DNA from: Sphaerosporella brunnea
Taxonomy: Eukaryota; Ascomycota; Pezizomycetes; Pezizales; Pyronemataceae
Reading direction: 5' to 3'
NCBI GenBank assembly: GCA_008704415.1
Contig: VXIS01000086.1
Location: 62,001-126,000, forward strand
DNA: 64,000 nucleotides
Program-made: the position numbers and the translations under genes
Notes under the pieces: generated by a model
What the model was told of the DNA's origin: nothing
Database searches by the model: none
The model's input: the letters and a program-made list of their open reading frames with translations, nothing else
Part shown: positions 43,359 through 55,640 of the stretch, one piece after another
How positions within the stretch are numbered: the first letter of the stretch is position 1
How the letters are laid out: every line of letters begins with the position of its first letter

Positions 43359-44120
43359 TAGAAAAGGGTATTATCATCATCGACACAACTATGGGTGCGT
43401 TAGTGCCAGTGCTAGAGAAAGCCAACCCTGTTTGGTAGGCACAGTTTCAAAACCGAATTATCAGGAAATTCGTGGTGTGACTAAAATTCTGCGAAACCGG
43501 TTTTGGCCCCACCACAACAATAGAACCCTAACCACCCGCTTCCTACCACGACGACACCAGCTGCCACGCTGTTCCTCCGTTGCGGCGACCGTGGTGACGA
43601 ACACAACCAGGAAAAATTATTCTGACCACGGAGGTGCTGCTCACCATTGCGGAGGCTCTAGAGCACAGTATTATCAGTTGTATTACGAAAAAGAACCCTG
43701 CCAAACATTCGAATATACACTATACAAAGCTGTGGACTATTCGTGCCACGCACGAGAACGTCCTCGCCAACCGTGGGAGCTGGACCCACCAAACTTGCCG
43801 AATATGTCAAGGAATGGCTTAGCAAACTCCCATAATTACCATATCCGGTAACACGAGAGTGCGAGTCCATGAAGCAGCCTCATGGACGACGCTGACTAAC
43901 ACCGCCACTTGCCAGTGCTCCTAGCCACGAGGTACTGGCATTTTCCCACCGAACAGGTTTTTGGGGGTATCAGGAGGCCACTGGTTCACATTTACGAAAA
44001 GCGAACTACAGTTCCGCCGCCGAACGCGAATTATATCTTTCAAAAAAACCAAAGAAAGAAAAAAACCCCCCCACAACGATGCAGACAGACAGTGTAACGC
44101 ATGATATAAAGCCCCCAAAT
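43359..44120. other. Intergenic, nothing recognised
   Basis: A plus frame of about 210 codons overlaps the LINE 3' UTR and this region but has no motifs. Confidence 0.4.
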
Positions 44121-47106
44121 CTACGGGCTCGTAACCCTCCTTCCAACCCTCTCCCTCTCCCCACTCCCATTCTCCTCCCCCACCTCCTCCATCCCCGCAG
44201 CCTGACCCCCCATCTCTTCCTCACGCCTAACCAATCTCCTCTCCCTTCTTCTCTCAATCTCACGCCCAATCTTGGTCGCCCTCTCAGTGCGTTTCCTACG
44301 TTCCTCAAGAACCTTCTCCCACCCAAACTTCATCCGTTCCTCAAGCAAGGCCTCACCATTCCCCTCCACCCCCTGGCGGAATCGCTCAAGTTCTTTCCAG
44401 CCCTGCCTTTTGCGCGCCTCCATTATGCGCCATAGCACCTTCCTGTCCCGCCCCTTGCGTGCCTCGCGGTGGATACCCTTGAGTGGGAATGCTATGCACC
44501 CCGCAAGCCCCGCTTGCGTTTTGAATACAAGCCCACCGAAGCCCTTGCCGACGCCTTTTATTGCGCCTACAAGGCCCTCGGTTTGCACGCCTTTGTACGG
44601 CTGGGTGACGAGGCCGGTGAACCCGTCGTAGATGCCGAGGGCAAGCCCTTTTCCCGCCGCGCGCATGCCAGAGTGGAAGCCGGTGATGCGCTGGGGACGG
44701 CGGACTTCGTCGCCGTAGAGGCGGGGGGCGTTATGGAAGCCCTGGGCGACGGCCAGAGAGACGTCTAGGGGGGCGCGGACCGAAGAGCGGACGATTCTCT
44801 TGAGGGACTTCTTAGTGCCGGCGGCGAGGTCGTGGGGAATCGACTGTTTATGTTTCCTATGTGTGGAGGAGTGTGAAGTAGATTTCCAGTCCTCATCATC
44901 TTGATGCTCCCTTTTTGCTTTGCGGAAGCGGTCGCGGAAGCGCCGCCGGGTTGTGGCCGGCTTGAGTTCCTCGACGATGTCGACTTCGTCGTCGAATCGC
45001 TTGGCGCCTTTGATGAGCGTGTATGGGACCCCTATGATTCCCTTTGCCACGCCGGCAATGGATCCAAACAATGCTGAGAACCCGCCCGACAGTGGTTCTC
45101 CCGGGCCATCGTAATCGTTCCATTCAGTGTGCCGTAGTAGCCGCAGGTCTTTCCAATCAATAAACTTTTTTTCTACGAGCCACGCAGCGGCAATCACCGA
45201 AAGTCTTACTCTGGTCCTCCGGACACGCCAGACAGCAACGTTCTCCTGGAGAATATCGCAGCGGATTCCAGGGCCACCAGTACCAGATTTGCCCTCTCCG
45301 GGGCCCATAGGTCCACCTTCACCGTATGTTTTGCCTCGTTTCCCAAGCCCACGCTTCCCCTTCAAATCCAGCTCCGTAAGCCCACGGTAAAAGCTGGCAA
45401 CCGCATTTTTGGCGCCATCGCCATCTTCCTCCTTGATCCTGCGGGAGATCGCTTTGGCCGCGTTTTGGCATTCGTCCGAAAGTAGGGTCTTGATTCCCTC
45501 CGCGAGATTTTCCGCAGTCAAGTCTTTGTGCGGAACTGGTTCTGGGCCTGCGCCGGCGTTGTGGATCATGGCACCCCAGAACGGCTGGTCGCCGAAGAAG
45601 GGGACTACCATGGTTGGTTTTCCGTGGAACAGCCCGATGGCTGTTGTGCCTGCCCCGCCATGGTGGACCACTGCGGAAACTTTTGAGAAAAGCCAGTCGT
45701 GCGGTGTGTTGCCCAGCATGAAGACGTTGTCAGAAGCATCTGCTCCTCCCAGGCCGCCCCAGCCTTTACTAACCAGCGCCCTCACACCGGTAGCTTTGAT
45801 CGCCTCGAACAAGGTGTGCGTCAACGTATTCGGGTCGTCGACAACAATGCTGCCAAAGCCAATATAAACCGGCGGTTCTCCCGCATCCAGGAATTTCTGC
45901 AAATCCTCCGGCGGCTCGTAGTCTTTGCTCTGGTCGAGAAACACAAACCCGGTGACCTCGATGTGCCTCCCCCAATCCTTCGGCTTCGGAATAAGTGCTG
46001 GCGACCACATATAGGTATACGGCACTTTGAGTCTGGAGATCATCCCAGGGGCCCACAATGTCGCCACTGGCTCTAGCCTCAACGTTTTCTCACGAAACCG
46101 GTTTACTAAGTCGCCCAGACCTTGCCACGTCATCATTTCGACCATCGGGTACGAAATTGCATTCGTATATTCACTCCCCATATTTGAGTTGGCAATGAAT
46201 GCAAGCGGGTGCGCAATCTCCTGTGTCGGGGAATAGGGGAACGTAAACATCAGATGCAACGGGATCCCCAACTTCTCCGCGCAATGCACATGCGCAAACG
46301 ACGGCGGGTTGGCAATGATAGCATCCGCAATGAACGGCTCGACATCTGCCTCCCCGTGGTCATATGTAGCACCGGTATTATGCGTCGACGAAGTGACTTC
46401 GCTGCGAATCGAAGCATTATCGTTTCGCGGGCGGTATTTGTCCGATGGCTCGATACACGCTCTCCAGAAGCCCTGGAACATCTCGTACATCTGTTCCCTC
46501 CGCTTCGCAATCTCTCCCTGTTTTATAGCTTCGACACCGGGTACGAGTCCCTTCGCCGACCCAATTCCATCAGCCCTCCCCTCTTTCTCCCACCATTCAC
46601 CGGGGTAGATACTATGCACTCACCGGATTCTTAACCATAAACGCCATCAACTCTCCCGGATCCCCACCAACATCAAAAAACTCAACCCCATGCTCCCTCA
46701 CAAACTCCCTAAAAGCGCCATGCGTAGCTAGCCGTACCCTGTGGCCACCCTCCATAAGTCCCTTCGCAATAGCAATAAACGGCTGCACATCGCCCCTACT
46801 GCCAATGACCATGATGACGATATTGAGCCTAGGCAACGGCGCATCCTTGCCTCCCTTCCGCTCCTCCTCCTTCGCCTTCTCCACCGCATCCGCAAGCTGC
46901 CGCGGCAGCGACGCCAGCACCGACGGGTGCAGTGCGTTGAGGCTTATGTGCACCCGCCCATCCCGCGGGGAGACGTGAGCAGCGGTAGTGAAATCTTTGT
47001 ACGAGATGCTGAGGGCGTTGGCGGGTAGCGGACGGGTGGCGGGCGACCAAGTATTGCGGATGGACTTGCGGCCAGCCGAGACCGAGGGTCGGGCAGAAGA
47101 TGTCAT
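44121..47106 (-). CDS. Sterol glucosyltransferase-like protein, Atg26-type catalytic region
   Basis: Minus strand, exons 47106-46624 and 46550-44121 (intron GTGAGT...GAAG, 73 nt); 970 residues. Residues about 95-160 form the GT28 N-terminal fold (IVIMVIGSRGDVQPFIAIAK, then HRVRLATHGAFREFV). The C-terminal donor site follows: PPVYIGFGSI, then HHGGAGTTAIGLFHGKPTMV near residue 457. These are the marks of UDP-glucose:sterol 3-beta-glucosyltransferases. The GRAM-PH part of yeast Atg26 is absent. After residue 700 comes a stretch like the VPS13/ATG2 C-terminal region (GIYDGFTGLVTQPYKG, LVGAIKGVGKGFGGL), as seen in a fungal subgroup of these enzymes, then a charged tail. It probably acts at membranes, transferring glucose to ergosterol or related lipids; the acceptor is not certain. 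Confidence 0.8.
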
Positions 47107-47960
47107 TGCATACGTTGTTAAAGCAAACCGCAGCAGACAGTGGGTGAATAGTGTTGTGTTGTATGTAAATCGCAGATGATCTGCAAGTCGCTTTTATATC
47201 CCACGGATAAAATAGTAACTAAGTGCACTCGGAGCTGCTCTTTGTCTACACTCGAACTTGAATTAAACTGCATCCAGCCCGTGAAAGACCCACTACGTCA
47301 TAGCCCACCCATGCTGGCATCAAAAGCTTGGCATCCCGATGCAACATCACGTTTGTTAGAGTGCTGGTTCATGACACAAACTTCTACCTCCGTCAGTTTA
47401 TCCGAGGCTGAGGTCGACACCTCTTGGGAGGATATCATCCAGATCAGGCTCCGTTCATGTTGAAACCGCTTTGCTTTAGTTTAAACCAATCCCATCCCCC
47501 TCTTCCCCAGACGCAACCCCAAACGACAACAGATCATGTAGCCCCGATATGCAAAATCAAGCAGATGAAGGACAAAGAAAAGGGCACCAGATACAGGTAG
47601 GTAGGTGACATAGTATGGAGTATTTAAGTAAATAAGAAAATTCTCCAGAAAACATCAAGACGAATTGTTCACATTCAATAAAGACGAAGGGCATAAGAGC
47701 AAAACAAAGGAAAAACTCTGAGCAAAATCGAAGAAACGGAAATAACCCCGCAATTGTTCCAATCCAAACCAAACACACCTCCATCCCGTCCCATCCCGAA
47801 AGCCACAATCTCACCGTTCAAGCACAAGCGCCAAACCTAAAAATATACAGCCATGTATCCAGATCCTAGAAGCAAGGAAACATTCCAATCACTCGCGGAA
47901 CAGCAGAAAAAATCAGACGAACAACACCGTATTACCCAAGCCAATCCCCAAAAAGAACCC
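47107..47960. other. Intergenic, nothing recognised
   Basis: Upstream of the glucosyltransferase and 3' of the FHA gene. No gene motifs. Confidence 0.4.
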
Positions 47961-50900
47961 TTACTGAGCACTAGCAACCAACGCCGCAAACATGCCGACA
48001 CCTCCCATGACCGCTCCGGCCATAGCTGCGGTGGCCAGCTTAACAAAGCTTGTGCCGCCAGTCTCGGTTCTCCTGGCCCTCTTGGCAGGACGCAGCTGGT
48101 CCATAATTTCGTTTTCAGTGCTTGAATCGCTGTCGTTGACAACCAGTTCAGGGTAGTTCGCATCCAGCACGACCACCTCGGGAGCATCCAACATTTCCCG
48201 ATCGGTCTCCGAAACCTGCGGTGGAGGAGCAGCCACATGTTCCTCCATGACGGCCCGCTTTCGCTTCAGGGTAGGCGGAGGGCTGGGGACAGCAGCCGGG
48301 TTCAAGATGTTTTCCAAAGCGGGAGCCGGGGGAACGGAAGGCTTCTCAGCCTCACCTCCGCAATCAGCGGAACCCTCACTCGGAGGTGGGCTAGCAAAGG
48401 CCGTCGGGGGTGCCGGAGTAGCTGTCTTTCCTTTGGGCGACTCATGGTTCATCATATCATCGATCGAGAACTTGCTGTAACCGTTCTTTTTCGCTTCAAC
48501 CTCAACCTTAGGAGTTTTGGGGGGTTCTTCAAACAGATGATCCATCAGCATTCCATCGTCATCATTTTCACTCTCCATCTCGCAGTAATAGTTGTCCTCG
48601 AAGTCCACGTCTTCGTCGTCAAATTCCGCATCCTGATCGCACTCCTGCTCGGGTGCTGGTTGATCCACCTCATCCGCTTTCCGGGTCTCAGGCGCAGACT
48701 CCTTACGCCATTGTTCGGCCATCGACCTCAAGAGGGACGCATAGTTAGATTTCTGGGGCATGGGCTCAACTGATTGTTTCGGAGTTTCCATAGGCTTAGG
48801 CGTAGGCACGTGGATGTTGAGCGGTATGAACCACTCAGGGGAAGAAATGGGTCCAGTCTCGGACCAACGATCAGGGGCAGGCACAGGCGGGAATGGTGAG
48901 GGAGACTTTTCGACGCCATGGTTCATCTGAGAGGAGACCTTTGCAAAGTTATCGGCTCTCGAAGAAAAGAACTCGCGCTTGGACTCGGTCATGGTGGCCT
49001 GGGTGTTGGGAATCCAGCGTGTGTGGTGGCAAGTTGTGGCCTGTTGCTGAATCCGGTCCTTGAACTGCTGGAGCACCGCGACCTTTTGGGGTCTGCCGAT
49101 AGGAGGAAGCATAGGAGAAGCAACTATACAAACTCAGCATGAGTTTGATTTCAAGTCCAAATGAAAACTTACCTTCGCGAAGAGGAATGAACGAGCCCAT
49201 GCGCTCGGTTCCGGGCCAGATGTTGGACGGTTTGGAGCTCATTACCTCCGGTGGAGATGCAGGCTCGGAAGCAGAAACACTCTTGGTAGGCTTGGGGGTG
49301 GGGTGGGTAGTGGGCTTAGGCATGGTCTCGTTCTCGGGAGCCTTGTCGTGCACCTCCGGAACATCTGCTTCCTCCTCCATCTCCTCCTTGGCCATTCCAG
49401 AACCAGCGTCAGACTCGCCATCCGATAACTCATAAAGCACCTCAGCCTCATCATCGCTGTCAAATTCCTCATCGGACCCAGAAAGATCGATATAAACAGG
49501 CTTAGAGGGCTGTTGTTCCGCCGTCTTCTCTGCCGTCTTGGTGGCAAAGTTAGCAGGCTTGTCGATGATCTTGAGGGCGTCGGCTTCCTGCTCATCAACG
49601 TCGATAAGATCGACCACCTTGATTGGCTTCTCGAGGTTGTCGACCTGGGTCTTGTTTACCAAGCTGTGAATGGTGGACATTCTCTGACGAGGCTTATCAT
49701 CCTGATTGTTGGCTCTGAGTTCTTGAGCGATCAGGTCCATCATAGACGCTGACTTTAATTCGAAGCCCTGCTTACTATCCGAATCCAGGGTGTCCTTTGT
49801 GGTCCGTTCGTGGAGTTCCGGGATTTCTTCATTGCGTGCAAAAGGAGTTGGCGCGGCCTCAGGGGCCTTGTGTGAAGAGTCTGACCTGTGAGCCGGAGCG
49901 GGGGAAGAGCTGCAGCCAGAGCTGTTCTCCTCCTGCGAATGCCCGTCCTCGTCATACATCTCATAGTCATCCTCTCCACTCTCATACTCCAGGTCCTGGG
50001 AGGTTACGCCATAGCCAGTGCGGGCTTTAGTGGGAACAGGACTTGGAGACCTTCTCCATGTTAGCTTCAAACGATGTAGCATAGTGCAGGTCATACCTCA
50101 TGCGTTCCCACTGAACTTCACACCGGAAAGTCTTTGCAGGATAGACATCTTCTCCCCTCGTAACCTCGGCTCCAAATGTAACCTCCGTTCCTTCCTGCAG
50201 CTCGGCGGTTTCGTTTGGATGGAGCTGCAGCCCGTTCACGAAGGTTCCGTGCATGGACTTCGAATCTTGGATGACAATCTGCATCTCCGAAGTGTGGTTA
50301 GGTTATCCAAAGAATGAAACAAAGATCGAACAATGAGTGAACAGCAAACAATGAACAGTTCAGGAGAAGAACAGTAGATCAAACGTAGAAACGTAGTAGA
50401 TGCAAGAGGCCACAGAGTAAGAAACACGAAGAAAAGCCAGCACAACATAAAAGCAAAAAAATAAGTTAAAAAAGACCAGATAAAAAAAGTAGGCCAACGA
50501 ACCTTACGGTGCGGGTGCAAAATCATGCGGACCTCAGCGTGGGCTCTACTCATGACCGGGCTCTCAAAGAAGCCGTTGTTAGGACCGGCGAAGAGTCCCT
50601 TGGCCTCGTTCCTACTGCTCCGGCCGATCGAAGCCGAGGGTTTCTCCGAGTTGAGTTGGATCGTGCGAGTAAACTCGTTGCTGTTGTTGCCCTTGATGAC
50701 CGAAGGATATGCGCCCGGCACCGTTGAGGACTTTTGGTGGTGGGTATGTGGGTGGAGGAAAAGTTTGGCTGTTGGGCAAAGTTAGCAGCAGCCCAAAGTT
50801 TCTCAAAGAAACTGAACCCAGAAGAGTGCAAAATGAATGCGACGAAAGTATGACTCGCAGCAACGGAACGCCAGATAAATTCTTTCTTCAAAACAGGTCG

Positions 50901-51009
50901 AAACCGGGCTATGTTCCGCACGAGGGCTGCGGAGACGGTGAGGGAGAACGAGGGAAATGGAGGGGGCTACCAGGCGGCAGCCTTGCCTGAGCGACTTACC
51001 CCGATACAT
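47961..51009 (-). CDS. FHA-domain protein with C-terminal membrane anchor
   Basis: Minus strand, exons 51009-51000 (only 10 nt), 50768-50503, 50284-50097, 50050-49173, 49123-47961; 834 residues, all junctions in frame. The first two introns are long for this window (231 and 218 nt). An FHA domain spans residues about 30-155: IGRSSRNEAKGLFAG, PVMSRAHAEVRM, then DSKSMHGTFVNG, the phosphothreonine-binding loops SRxH and GTxVN. The middle is acidic and Ser/Pro-rich, with basic patches (KRKR, RPAKRARR) that could be nuclear signals. The last about 24 residues (ATAAMAGAVMGGVGMFAALV) make a hydrophobic tail anchor. FHA plus tail anchor is the layout of SLMAP/Far9-type STRIPAK subunits, but I cannot show that it belongs there. 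Confidence 0.78.
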
Positions 51010-53713
51010 TTCGATTACTGAGGCAGAGCGGTGCAAAGGGTTCCGTCCCTCTCAAAAGTTGCTTTCACAGCTACACGGCGCAGCGTTTCACGTCCAGCTA
51101 TCGATGTTTCTCGGGGAGCGAAAAGAGTTGGCGGGGCAGCTTTCAACGGCGGTAGATTGAGGGGGGAAGGTGGGTGGTGGGGCGATGCGGGAACCAGGAA
51201 TCTGAGAGTTGGGTGGGAGGGGGGGGGTTGAGCTCAGGCGACAACGGGAACAGCACGGGTTGTATGTGGGCTTCTCTTCGCTCTCGCACAGAAGAATAGA
51301 AACGCGAACAGAGCTGGCTGACACCCTTCTCTGGGGGGAGGATATCGCACTGGGTCGACTCAGAAGCAGGAAGGGCGGTTGGGGTTGTGTCGAGGAGGAG
51401 GAGGAGTAGGAGGAGAGTGCGGGGCTGCGGGTGAGCTTCTTGGAGCTCGGTCCTGTGCGCGCGCCCAAATGCAAAATGACTCCAGACCCACACCCAGAAC
51501 TGCCCAAAAGAGGAGATGGCGGTGTCTGGAACGGGTCATTTAATCGCCATTACGGTGAGGCTCCCGCGCTCTCATTGGCTGCGAGGTTGATGCCTGAAAC
51601 GAGAACAGAGGATACTTGACGTTCTGCGCACATGTAGAGTAACTCCTCTGCAGCACGGCATCTGACACCTGGTCGCTGCAATCCCCTCAACTCACAGCAT
51701 TCTCTCGCAATGCGCTTTAAACTGCTCGCTCTCGCGCCTCAGCCAGAGCTCTCTCTCGCGCCGCCAGCTCAGAGATACGAAGCTCTTTCGTGAGCTATGG
51801 GAAGCTCTTCCGCTTCCGACCTCAGGCGTCACGCTAAGCCCGACTGGGCACTATTAAGGGTCAATTCTGCCCCACCCGCGTTCTGGACTACAAACAACCC
51901 GACATGCAATCCGAACGGCACTTCAAAAGAACAGAACAAGCCAGAAGCTGAAGCGATGTGCTTTGAACTCTGCGGCCGATGATAACATGCTGAGTTGTTC
52001 GCTGCGGAAACATTCCAGCCAATGCGCAAGCCCTTTCGCCGGTACAGAGTGTACGCAGCGAGAGTCTCGGATCTGCTCTACTAGTACTAGTACACCACGC
52101 GGCGATAGGTTGAATCATAGTTGAGCACTCAACATGATCCCATGTTAGAGTACATCCCAGCCCTTGTGAGCGACTCACAAAATCTCACACAAAATTAAAA
52201 ATCACGGGTGTTTATCAATCGGGAGGTGTAGCCTCCTTCGCCGGATCGACGTATGCCCGAGCCGAATCCGAGTCTGCCGGAGCCCGGCTGGAGCTGTTCA
52301 CCGACTCCCTACAACCAATATCAAAAATCAAGCTACCGATTCCTTGTCACACATCACTCCATGGAGATGCTTCGGAAGATACATAGCTGATACTCCGTAA
52401 AAACGCTCAACTCAATCCGGCAAATGTGAGTGAGATGCTGTGCAAGTCAAAGTCGTGTTGGCCTCAGTAGCCGAGTGACCACCAGTGAAGCTTCTGGCAC
52501 CCATCCCCTGCCAACTTCACGGCTTATATCACTCAGCAGGCTGAAGACTGCTACGGACAGCACTGGGTACAGAGGGCGATGTTTTGGCGATGAGCTACTG
52601 TATGCGACGCTTTTGAAGCCGCTCCTGAAGACGGAAGGTGTGAGCACAGCGGCGCAAGGCCTCGGGCTGGGCGTAGAACGCCACCGTATGCAAATTGGAT
52701 CGCTACCGACAAGGTGTCCGCAGAGATTCTCCATTATGGGAGGCCACAGACCAGTTGCTTCTTGCACGCAGGAAGCATCTCGAAGGCGGGTGCGCTTCTT
52801 ATGTTTGAACTCCTACGAGGTCCGCGATGTTGACTACTGCCAATGTCATCTATCATGCGCACCGACCATTACCGCTGGCTACTTCCCTGCTAGTCCTCGA
52901 CGCCCGTGCGGGGATGAAGCTTTTTCCTCCTTGAAAGGAAGTTATTCTACTCGATGTAAAAATCGTGGCTAGATGTGTATGTCTGCATGTGTGAGTGATT
53001 TGATGTCATTCGGCCCCTGAGAACTGTCGATTCCCTGTGTTCAAAGCTCCCCATCAAAACAGCGTGGCGTGGAGTGGATTGCCGACACCAAATGGCGGGT
53101 TCTACCTACCGCGTCTCATGTGGTCCAGACCTGTGCGGGAGAACGAAAGTGCACAGTATCCTCAGCTTGAGACTTCCTCTGGTAGGCCTAGGAGATGGTT
53201 AGGTGCCAGCTACATACCAAGAACTACCTACACACTCAGAGAGGGAGCGGGAAGGAAGCAGAGTTCTGGATCAGTGCGGTGCTGGGTGGCCATGGAAAAG
53301 AGACTACAACATGAATCAAGTATGTGCAGTACTCTTAGAGATATGCTCATCACGACAAGTCACTCGCCCATTTAACGTTGCTGTCCACCATCTGGTAGAT
53401 TGTGAGAAACCCGATGTCCGAGTTCATGCAATTGCAAAGCGCATATGCGGACTCCGAAATGCATTGCACATGTGCCTCTGGATGCACAACAACCAAAGAA
53501 GTAGTGGGTCAGACTTGCATTGACGCATAGTCAGAAAGCCACGCCGCAACCTGCGTGGGGACGGCGCGTGATTGCATTCGAGGAGGGGAACTTTTCGATT
53601 CAGGCTTCGGTGGATTCAGTACAGTTAAAACTCATATGGTGTCGTGCAGGTCTGCCGATATACATAAGAAACGTTATGATGCCTTTGTCCGTGAATACAC
53701 TGGGTGACTTCCC
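51010..53713. other. Intergenic, no supported gene
   Basis: About 2.7 kb. The first 500 bp are probably the FHA gene promoter. A 180-codon frame at 52430-52972 and others near 53100 carry no motifs. Confidence 0.4.
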
Positions 53714-54228
53714 GCGGCCATGTTGACATGTTTCATGCTGGCAAGGCCCCTCCCGGCCCATACTGGCCGCCGACAGGACGACAAGTGCTGGTGGTGCCTT
53801 AGCGGCGCCGTCCAGACGCGTGACCACCTCTTCAAGTTCTGTAGGAAGTGGAAGAACGAGCAGAGGATCCGCTGGAAGGAGGTTTTGGATGCTACGAGAG
53901 AGAAGGGGCAGAAGCGGTGGCCAGCTACGGCCACTTCTGCCTTACTCGCCGATGACAGGTGTACGAAGGCGGTGATGGATTTCCTTAGCACCACCAAAGT
54001 TGGGGCCTGGCCTGACAAAGGCTTCATGTTCTGAGAACCTCTGCCCATGACGTGTTACGAGTTTCCTTGGTGCGCGTATCTTACACGGTGTGATTTCCTT
54101 AGTCCTTTTTCTTCGAGGAGCCGCAGGCCTCAGTAGTCGGCTTCGCCGAAGGGGTAGCACAGTCTCTTCCTGTTGTTTATTTCATTGCCGCAAGCGGCCG
54201 AATACAATATGATTAAAACAAAACAAAA
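53714..54228 (+). pseudogene. LINE (Tad-like) 3' remnant with tail
   Basis: The frame ending at 54034 reads DDKCWWCLSGAVQTRDHLFK, then FCRKWKNEQRIRWKEVL and KAVMDFLSTTKVG, the C-terminus of the LINE ORF2. The UTR runs to GCCGCAAGCGGCCGAATACA followed by AATATG and an AAAAC repeat tail. Only the last about 500 bp of the element remain. Confidence 0.78.
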
Positions 54229-54575
54229 CATGTTCCATGCAACAAACAACAATCTATACGTGCTGTATAGATCCAATGAATAGAACAGGGCCTCCTGTCT
54301 ATAGCAACGGTCTATTTAGCAGTGATAGAACGCCAAAAATCAGGTCGAAACTTCCAATCCAGCGGGCAGGTAATTTTTCTATTCGGTCCCAATAGAGCGA
54401 CGGGAAGTCACCCGGTTGGGTGTAGCTGGCAGGTTTCCATCGCGATGCTTCACAGGATATCACTCTTTCCGAGGCGGGGACCCTGTTTTGTCAGGGTCCG
54501 AAGTTTTTGCATGTGAACATGGCGTACTGTGCATGCCTCTCAGCCGCACTCAACGCCACCACCATCACCATCACA
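54229..54575. other. Upstream region of the HAD gene
   Basis: No gene. CACC/CATCAC repeats lie directly before the ATG at 54576. Confidence 0.4.
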
Positions 54576-55426
54576 ATGTCCCCTCTCGCCCGCCTCCGCT
54601 TCTTGCCCCTCCTTCCCAAGCTCCCACAAGCCCCGGCTCCGAAACTCCAAGGCATAATCTTCGATCTCGACGGCACGCTGACAACGCCGCAGCCCTGGAT
54701 GTTTTCAAAAATCCGGGCGCTATTGAAAATCCCAGCGTCTCAGGAGATCCTGGAGTTTGTGACCGCCCCATCCTGGTCGGAGAGGGAGAGGGCGGAGATG
54801 ATGCGCGTGGTTCGGGAGGTGGAATGGGAGGCGATGCTGGAGATGCGGCTGGCGCCAGGGGTTGCTAAGTTGGTGGGGTGGCTGGGAGAGAGGGGCGTGA
54901 GGCGCGCAGTGCTGACTAGGAATTATATGTGCGTTCCCTTTCCCCTTTCTTCTAGAGGAGAGGGCTGACGGGGGCAGGGAGCCGGTAGGTTGCGTGTTTC
55001 TCCCCCCCGCGGTGGGCAGGGGCTAAAAAGGCTTAGGTAGCCCATTGTGAGAAACTACTTGGCATAAGGTTTGAGGGAGTGGTTACCAGGGCGTTTCGGC
55101 CATGGAAGCCGGCGCCGGATGGGGTGCTGAGAATTGCGGGGATGTGGGGGCTAGCGAATGCTGAGGGATTGATGATGGTGGGCGATTCCGAGGAGGATGT
55201 GGTTGCTGGTTTTCAGGCTGGTGCTGCTACGGTGTTAGTTAGAAGGCGAGGAAATTGTGGAATCAGGGAGAGAAGGGAGGTCGGGAAGGTTGTTGACAGG
55301 TATGTGATTGAGGTTTGGAGGGGGCTTGTGATGATGCTGATGTGCTGCAGGCTAGATGAGTTGATTCCGATGCTTGAGGAAGGGTTTAGGGAGGACTTCA
55401 GGCCGCCAGAAGACAATGTGCGGTGA
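54576..55426 (+). CDS. HAD-superfamily hydrolase
   Basis: Proposed exons 54576-54932, 55037-55299, 55351-55426; 231 residues. All four HAD motifs are present: I, IIFDLDGTLT (Asp30 nucleophile, Asp32); II, VLTRN; III, RPWKPAPDG (Lys); IV, VGDSEEDVVAG. The enzyme should be a phosphatase or related hydrolase acting on a small phosphorylated substrate; helix-rich sequence between motifs I and II suggests a C1 cap. The N-terminus is basic and might target mitochondria. The third exon (LDELIPMLEEGF) follows a clear GTATGT...CTGCAG intron. The first intron is the weak point: the good donor GTGCGT at 54929 gives the wrong phase, and only a poor donor GTTCCC at 54933 keeps frame. A small indel or an unusual splice is possible. 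Confidence 0.72.
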
Positions 55427-55572
55427 ACTGGAACACGCTACGAGTACCTATGATTGATTTGCTTAGAACACTTGAAATCAAATCTTTGAACATCCTCCAC
55501 CGGGTTCTCTCCTATACCGTTGATAATCAAAACAAAGTTTATAGGCACAGAACAAAAGAATTGTTTCCAGGT
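55427..55572. other. Short intergenic stretch
   Basis: 3' flank of the HAD gene; nothing recognised. Confidence 0.3.
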
Positions 55573-55640
55573 CGCCCCCAAAAGTTCTGACCCCAATTCG
55601 AAGCGACCGCTCTACCACTAAGAGAGATCACTATACCCCT
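55573..55640 (-). pseudogene. tRNA-like relic, 5' half resembling tRNA-Arg (UCG)
   Basis: Minus strand: GATCTCTCTTAGTGGTAGAG gives an acceptor strand and D arm. Stem GTCGC and loop TTCGAA would give anticodon UCG, then about 18 nt of possible intron and GCGAC to close the stem. The expected T arm and the 3' acceptor strand are not recognisable, so it is likely a truncated or decayed gene. Confidence 0.4.

Noticed and set aside
43222..43851. Plus-strand frame of 209 codons
   Set aside because: It overlaps the LINE 3' UTR and has no domain, signal or splice structure; composition suggests chance.
52430..52972. 180-codon plus frame
   Set aside because: No recognisable motif, no hydrophobic or repeat pattern, no promoter-like leader.
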